DNA of 34,829 nucleotides from Promethearchaeota archaeon (lineage in GTDB: Archaea > Asgardarchaeota > Lokiarchaeia > Sigynarchaeales > SOKP01). The notes under the pieces are model-generated. The model was not told the DNA's origin. It saw only the letters and a list, made by a program, of their open reading frames with translations, and searched no databases. The position numbers and the translations under genes are program-made. Shown here piece after piece: positions 30,805 to 34,829 of the stretch (position 1 is its first letter; each line of letters starts with the position of its first letter). The stretch spans positions 1 through 34,829 of the forward strand of contig JAUWBH010000046.1 in assembly GCA_030605085.1 (NCBI GenBank), in the 5' to 3' direction.

Positions 30805-32748
30805 TTAATATATCTCAAAATCTTTTATGGAAAATTTATCTATTTTTTTCATAATTGGAATCAGACTTAGATGAATAAAAAGAATGCTAATTCCAAATAA
30901 GATTGAAATGATAATAAAAGGAACATGCAAAGCCGGTAAATGGACTCGTTCAACTAATAAAATTGAGTTCAACAACATTCCAATTCCTAAACTCAATAAC
31001 AAAGAAGGAATAATAACGAACACCGCCTCTAAAAATAGGATTCTCTTTAAAGATTTCCTTTTAGAACCAAGGGCTCTCATTATTAAGAAATCCTTCATCT
31101 TTTCTATTAATCCTGCTTTCTGATAATTATATAACGAAAAAATGGAAATTAGGCCCATTATTACTATTAAAAATGTTGGAAATATTGATAAATTCGAAAT
31201 ATGATCTATATTTTTTTCAAAGATTTTATCTAAACGTTTATGTACAAAACCCTCACCTAGATTTTCATCTATTATTTCATCCAGTTCTTTCTTAATATCG
31301 TCATATTTATCGCTTTTTAGTTCTAACAAAACGAGGTTGACTTCATTTTCTGTTAAATCTAATTCGTCTCGAAACTCATCTAAACCCACATATCCCGCAT
31401 AACCACTATAAAAGCTATCAATTACGACATCAGAAATGTGAAATGTATGGCCTAAATCTTCAAATCTTAAACTTTGATCCAGCGGGTGATCGAAGAAATT
31501 GTAAGCTAATCCATCTCCAATTGTCATGTTATCGTATGCATCGTCATCATCAAAAAATCTTCCTTCAATTTCAAAATCTTGAATCAAATTATCAGGATCC
31601 ACACCGATAAAGGGAAAGTTTCCATCTCTTTCTTGACCAACTTCGTAATATCCACTGGTACTCCCTTCTCCAGTATAGACAATTCCTTTTACTTCTTCCA
31701 CATCGCAAAACTTTATAAGTCTTTCATCTATTTGTTTTATCTCGTCAATCTCTTCTAGTTTATCGTCCATTTCTTCAAAATCAAATAAATATTTTGATTC
31801 TGTAAATTCTATGTCATCTTCATCTACAAATACATTTGGATTTGAATACATTTCGTACATCTCACAATAGTTATCAACTACATCTTCGTGACCAATTACA
31901 ACAATATTTTCCCCTTGAGATTTTCTTATCCATTCCTGAGTAGAACTGTTTAAAACAAGACTACCTAATCCTAAAGTAAATATAATTAGGAAGATCAACG
32001 AGAAAACCACTAAAAATCTATAGTATTCTCCTTTTCTTCTCAATGTATTTACAATTGCGATTTTTACGTTAAATCCTATAGAGGAAAGCCATCTTGTGAT
32101 AAATGTAAGTTTTTTAGTCGCATCGTAATTATATGGAATGTCTTTTGAAAACGTTTTTAATATTTTTTGGGCACCAATTTTTCTTAGTGTAAAACCAGTG
32201 ATTATAAAAATTCCTACAGAGCAAGATATAAATAATATCAGAGTATACGCATAATCTATTTGAAAAACAATCGAAAATCCCAAAAAATTAAAAATTAAGG
32301 CGCATATAACCCAAGAAATTATCCCTATAACTAAGCCTATGAAAAAACCAATTAAAAAAATTATATAGGCTTCGAGAAGATAGAAGCTATATAATTTCCC
32401 TGGTAATGTACCTAATGCTTTCATAATCGCAATGTCTCTTTTTTTATGAATTATTAACGTTGTAGAAATAACAATCACAACTATAAACGCAAGAATAAAA
32501 ACCAAAGCAAGGATTAAGGTGATAAATTGAGAATAGACTACATTGATCGCCCCAGAAAAATAATATTTATTTTTATAACTCTCTCGAGAACGATTTAAAA
32601 CGAAAACATTTAATCCAAATGAAATTGAAAAATATATAAAAAATACCGCCAGCGCTATTATTAAGATTACAGTTAATACGTAAGGATAAGTTTGACTTTT
32701 TTTCCGAAAAAAATCCTTGAGGGCAAAATCTAAAGACATATTAAACAA
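30805..32748 (-). CDS. ABC transporter permease, FtsX/MacB-like, with large acidic external domain
   Basis: A 647-residue permease with two FtsX-type membrane modules. Helix 1 is at about 22-48. A first three-helix FtsX block is at about 78-205 (with the coupling-type segment KKRDIAIMKALGTLPGKLY), another helix at about 243-268, and a second FtsX block at about 540-635 (MKDFLIMRALGSKRKSLKR). Between them, about 275-535, lies a long external domain rich in Asp and Glu (FVDEDDIEFTE, FFDDDDAYDN). The fold is that of MacB/LolCE-type transporters, which work mechanically on outer-surface substrates rather than moving solutes across. It follows the ATPase gene with a 13-base gap. The acidic domain may bind calcium or a cationic ligand; this is inference. 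Confidence 0.88.
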   Translation of the reverse strand: MFNMSLDFALKDFFRKKSQTYPYVLTVILIIALAVFFIYFSISFGLNVFVLNRSRESYKNKYYFSGAINVVYSQFITLILALVFILAFIVVIVISTTLIIHKKRDIAIMKALGTLPGKLYSFYLLEAYIIFLIGFFIGLVIGIISWVICALIFNFLGFSIVFQIDYAYTLILFISCSVGIFIITGFTLRKIGAQKILKTFSKDIPYNYDATKKLTFITRWLSSIGFNVKIAIVNTLRRKGEYYRFLVVFSLIFLIIFTLGLGSLVLNSSTQEWIRKSQGENIVVIGHEDVVDNYCEMYEMYSNPNVFVDEDDIEFTESKYLFDFEEMDDKLEEIDEIKQIDERLIKFCDVEEVKGIVYTGEGSTSGYYEVGQERDGNFPFIGVDPDNLIQDFEIEGRFFDDDDAYDNMTIGDGLAYNFFDHPLDQSLRFEDLGHTFHISDVVIDSFYSGYAGYVGLDEFRDELDLTENEVNLVLLELKSDKYDDIKKELDEIIDENLGEGFVHKRLDKIFEKNIDHISNLSIFPTFLIVIMGLISIFSLYNYQKAGLIEKMKDFLIMRALGSKRKSLKRILFLEAVFVIIPSLLLSLGIGMLLNSILLVERVHLPALHVPFIIISILFGISILFIHLSLIPIMKKIDKFSIKDFEIY

Positions 32749-32761
32749 AACCTAAAAAAAT

Positions 32762-33553
32762 TTATTTCTTTTCCTTAGTTATAATATCTTCTTTAATTAT
32801 TTTTCCATCATCAAAAGTAATGACTCTATCTGATAATTTTAACAAAAAATCGTCGTGTGTAGCTATAATTATTGTTTTTTTGCCTTCTTTTTTCAATTGA
32901 TTGAAGAGATCTCTTATAAATTCACTTGTCTTTTTATCAAGATTAGCAGTAGGCTCATCGGCTAGTATAACAGGAGGATCGTTGGCTAATGCACGAGCAA
33001 TAGCTACTCTTTGTTGTTCTCCAGCAGAAAGTTGAAATGGTAAGTGTTCTCTGCGTTCACCCAGACCTATTCTCTTTAATAAATTAACGGCGCGTTCTCT
33101 AGATTCCTCAAAAGTCATTCCCGCAAGATTCATAGGAAACATTACATTTTCCTCAGCAGTAAGAGTAGAAATAAGATTATAATTTTGAAAAATGAATCCG
33201 GAATTTATTAGTCTAAAAGTTGCTAAAGATTCTTCCTCCATATCACTTATTTTCACACCATGAGAGTAAATCGTTCCTTCCCCGGAGTCTAATCCTCCAA
33301 TTAAATTTAACAAAGTCGTTTTACCAGCACCAGAAGGTCCCTTAATTGCAACAAATTCCCCTTCTTTTATTTTTATAGAGACATTATCAACTGCTCTTAC
33401 AATGTATTCTCCAATATCATAATCTTTTACTAAATCTTGAGCAAGAATTACGATATCTCCTTTAAGAAGATTAATTATTTTATCTGCTTCTTGATCTTCT
33501 TTAAGTAATTCCTCTTCTTCTATCTTCTTCAGAGCATCTTTCTTTTTTGACAC
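32762..33553 (-). CDS. ABC transporter ATP-binding protein, LolD/MacB type
   Basis: A 263-residue ABC ATPase that pairs with the downstream FtsX-like permease. Walker A is GPSGAGKTTLLN, the Q-loop is IFQNYNLIS, the signature is LSAGEQQRVAIARAL, Walker B is VILADEPTANLD and the H-loop is IIIATHDDFLL. The first 35 residues are a Lys/Glu-rich extension (KKKDALKKIEEEELLKEDQE) not usual in this family. LolD/MacB-type ATPases power membrane-surface machines. The start is GTG at 33553; upstream DNA is AT-rich, with a TATA-like ttttaaa on the minus strand. The two-gene operon ends at the inverted repeat at 30762-30785. Confidence 0.93.
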   Translation of the reverse strand: MSKKKDALKKIEEEELLKEDQEADKIINLLKGDIVILAQDLVKDYDIGEYIVRAVDNVSIKIKEGEFVAIKGPSGAGKTTLLNLIGGLDSGEGTIYSHGVKISDMEEESLATFRLINSGFIFQNYNLISTLTAEENVMFPMNLAGMTFEESRERAVNLLKRIGLGERREHLPFQLSAGEQQRVAIARALANDPPVILADEPTANLDKKTSEFIRDLFNQLKKEGKKTIIIATHDDFLLKLSDRVITFDDGKIIKEDIITKEKK

Positions 33554-33643
33554 ATTATATACAAATTTTTAAAAGATTTAAAATTCAGTCTTTTATCAGT
33601 GGAAAATTTGCTTTATTTTTTTTTGACAAATTTAAAAATTAAA

Positions 33644-33651
33644 TTTAAATA
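33644..33651 (+). promoter_or_regulatory. TATA box of candidate RNA gene
   Basis: TTTAAATA is centred about 29 bp before the first base of the RNA's closing stem (33677). This is the spacing expected for an archaeal promoter and supports a plus-strand RNA start near 33677. Confidence 0.5.
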
Positions 33652-33676
33652 GTATTGTAACAATTTTAATACATAA

Positions 33677-33811
33677 GGGAGAACTCGAGAAATAATAAAT
33701 AATATCCCCTAATTGCTAATTAAAGTAGTAACTAACCTTTATACATAAATCTAAAACTCATAATAATGTTTTAGAGCTTTATTTTCTCGAATCTCCCTTT
33801 CTTTTTTTTTG
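33677..33811 (+). ncRNA. Candidate structured RNA (about 120-135 nt)
   Basis: The arms 33677-33695 (gggagaactcgagaaataa) and 33779-33797 (ttattttctcgaatctccc) pair to form a closing helix: 6 bp, a small internal loop, then 7 bp and 4 more with one bulge. Inside, TCTAAAAC (33750-33757) pairs perfectly with GTTTTAGA (33768-33775) around a ten-base loop, and taatt/aatta flanks GCT at 33710-33722. A T-rich run (33798-33810) follows the closing stem like a terminator, and a TATA box precedes it. It could be an independent small RNA or a leader for tusA, whose GTG is about 190 bases on. It matches no RNA family I know. Confidence 0.5.
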
Positions 33812-33984
33812 TTTCAATGATTTTCTTTTATTTCTTTTTATAAGCATTTATAAATTATAAGATGATTTTTAAGCTAAATTATACTATGTTTTCTAAAAGT
33901 GTTTAGAATAGTTAAATTATAATAAGAACTTTAAAATTTTTACTTTAATCATTGTAATATAGTAAACTAAATTAAAAAAAATTT

Positions 33985-33990
33985 AGGAGG
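33985..33990 (+). promoter_or_regulatory. Ribosome binding site of tusA-like gene
   Basis: AGGAGG lies 8 bases before GTG 33999, a full Shine-Dalgarno match that fixes the non-ATG start. Confidence 0.8.
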
Positions 33991-33998
33991 TTTTAAAA

Positions 33999-34253
33999 GT
34001 GAGTAATAAAGATAGCATAGAAATTGAGGTTGCCGAGGAATTAGATACAAGAAGATTATTTTGCCCTGAACCTTTATTTGAAGTGAGAAACTTATCAGAG
34101 ACTCTTGAGATTGGGCAATGCTTTAAGGTTTTAGCAGATGATCCTGCCGCTGAAGAGGACTTAACTCGATGGGCAAAAAGGACGGAAACTGAGATTTTAG
34201 AATTCGTAAAAGATGGTGAAGATCTAATATTTTATTTTAAGAAAAAGAAATAA
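33999..34253 (+). CDS. TusA/SirA-family sulfur carrier
   Basis: An 84-residue protein of the TusA family, small proteins that carry persulfide sulfur on one cysteine for tRNA thiolation, molybdenum cofactor or sulfur metabolism. The active-site motif is LFCPEPLFEVRN with Cys22, close to the family CPxP. A helix, then FKVLADDPAAEEDLTRWAKR and a last strand LIFYFKKKK complete the two-layer fold. The start is GTG with a strong Shine-Dalgarno site. A DsrE-like gene follows 19 bases later, a known pairing in sulfur relay systems. An additional sulfur carrier of the MoaD type is found at 18101. Confidence 0.92.
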   Translation: MSNKDSIEIEVAEELDTRRLFCPEPLFEVRNLSETLEIGQCFKVLADDPAAEEDLTRWAKRTETEILEFVKDGEDLIFYFKKKK

Positions 34254-34272
34254 TTTATGAGGTGAAAAAAAA

Positions 34273-34635
34273 ATGGGTGAAGAAAAACATTTGTTATATG
34301 TACAAACAAGCGACAATCCAGAGCGTCAATATTCTCCTTTAGTTTTAGCACAAACGGCAAAAGCGATGGATATTAAAGCAACAGTTTATTATTTAGGCAC
34401 AGGTTTAAGAATCTTAAAACCAGGAGAAGCTGATAAAATAAAAATAGGAGCATTTCCTAGTGTTAAAGAAATGATTGATAAAAGCTTAGAAGCGGGCGTT
34501 GAAATATTAGTTTGTGAAGCATCTAAACGAATGTTAGGCTGGGAAGAAGTAGAATTGATCCCTGGAGTTAAAATTGTAGGAGCTGCTACTTTAAACGATT
34601 TAGTATTAGAAGCAGATGGAAGTCTGTTTTTTTAA
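34273..34635 (+). CDS. DsrE-family sulfur relay protein
   Basis: A 120-residue DsrE/TusD-like protein. Strand-helix units begin with HLLYVQTSDNPERQYSPLVL, then ATVYYLGTGLRILKPG, then VEILVCEASKRMLGW with Cys81 at the place of the sulfur-binding cysteine, and finally VKIVGAATLNDLVLEADGSL. It should accept persulfide from the upstream TusA-like protein. The ATG 34273 is preceded by GAGGTGA (about 34259-34265). The two genes form an operon. Known DsrE proteins form hexamers with DsrF and DsrH; those partners are not in the window, so this may act alone or as a homomer. Confidence 0.9.
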   Translation: MGEEKHLLYVQTSDNPERQYSPLVLAQTAKAMDIKATVYYLGTGLRILKPGEADKIKIGAFPSVKEMIDKSLEAGVEILVCEASKRMLGWEEVELIPGVKIVGAATLNDLVLEADGSLFF

Positions 34636-34829
34636 TTTTACTTTTCCTTTTTTTGATTTGTTATACTGCTATACTTTTTTTCTTTATGACTTGACTTTCA
34701 AAGATATGATTTTCAATTTTTATCTTTTCTTTCAAATAAATTTTGTCGGAAACCTTAAGAAGAATAATCTTTTGTATAGTAGTGGCAAATAAAAAACATA
34801 TTTTTGACTTAGAAGTCATTAGCTCTTAA

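Noticed and set aside
30884..31123. 79-residue plus-strand ORF
   Set aside because: Antisense shadow of the FtsX-like permease gene.
34756..34822. GACTTagAAGTC hairpin near the right edge as an RNA gene
   Set aside because: Only a 5-bp stem with a two-base loop, too weak to support a call, and the window ends just after it.

Overview
The window looks like a piece of an Asgard archaeal chromosome, most likely Lokiarchaeia or a close relative. The DNA is very AT-rich. Promoters are archaeal (TATA boxes about 27 bp before starts). Archaeal metabolic genes (acetyl-CoA synthase gamma subunit CdhE, ADP-forming acyl-CoA synthetase) sit beside eukaryote-like or Asgard-typical proteins: a small longin-like protein, a histone fold, long coiled coils, TPR/alpha-solenoid proteins and a zinc-ribbon family. 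The taxonomic placement is inferred from gene content only; there is no rRNA or tRNA in the window.

Layout. 1-1.9 kb: AT-rich DNA and a broken membrane glycosyltransferase gene, with one nonsense codon, one frameshift and imperfect 54-bp direct repeats around it. 1.9-6 kb: an ATC-hydrolase-family gene (-), a two-gene operon of coiled-coil/winged-helix proteins (+) and a gamma-glutamyltransferase (-). 6-12.7 kb: a truncated membrane-protein remnant, an NDP-forming acyl-CoA synthetase alpha subunit, the longin-like protein, CdhE, a 7-TM protein, a zinc-ribbon protein and a HAD phosphatase. 12.7-14.4 kb: a TPR/SNAP-like solenoid protein. 14.4-17.7 kb: a mobile-element-like locus with an 894-residue RuvC nuclease of the TnpB/Cas12 superfamily carrying an N-terminal helix-turn-helix, preceded by a short ORF that is the N-terminal part of another TnpB. 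18.1-20 kb: a ubiquitin-like MoaD/ThiS protein and a membrane M28 peptidase. 20.1-23 kb: a 942-residue protein made of long helical repeats, a lysine-rich tandem-repeat linker and a C-terminal archaeal histone fold. 23-27.2 kb: a TPR gene interrupted by an in-frame TAG, small unknown genes, a metallophosphoesterase, an unknown 367-residue protein and a carboxymuconolactone-decarboxylase-like gene with foreign codon use. 27.5-34.6 kb: an alpha/beta hydrolase, a coiled-coil/RNase Z operon, a MacB-like ABC transporter operon, a candidate structured RNA with its own TATA box and oligo-T end, and a TusA/DsrE sulfur-carrier pair.

Genes that seem to work together: the paired coiled-coil/winged-helix proteins (1-nt spacing), the coiled-coil protein with RNase Z (9-nt spacing), the ABC ATPase with its permease (13-nt spacing) and TusA with DsrE (19-nt spacing). 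Most other genes are single units. The strongest candidates for undescribed biology are the HTH-TnpB/Cas12-like locus, the histone-fold/helical-repeat fusion and the structured RNA at 33.68-33.81 kb.
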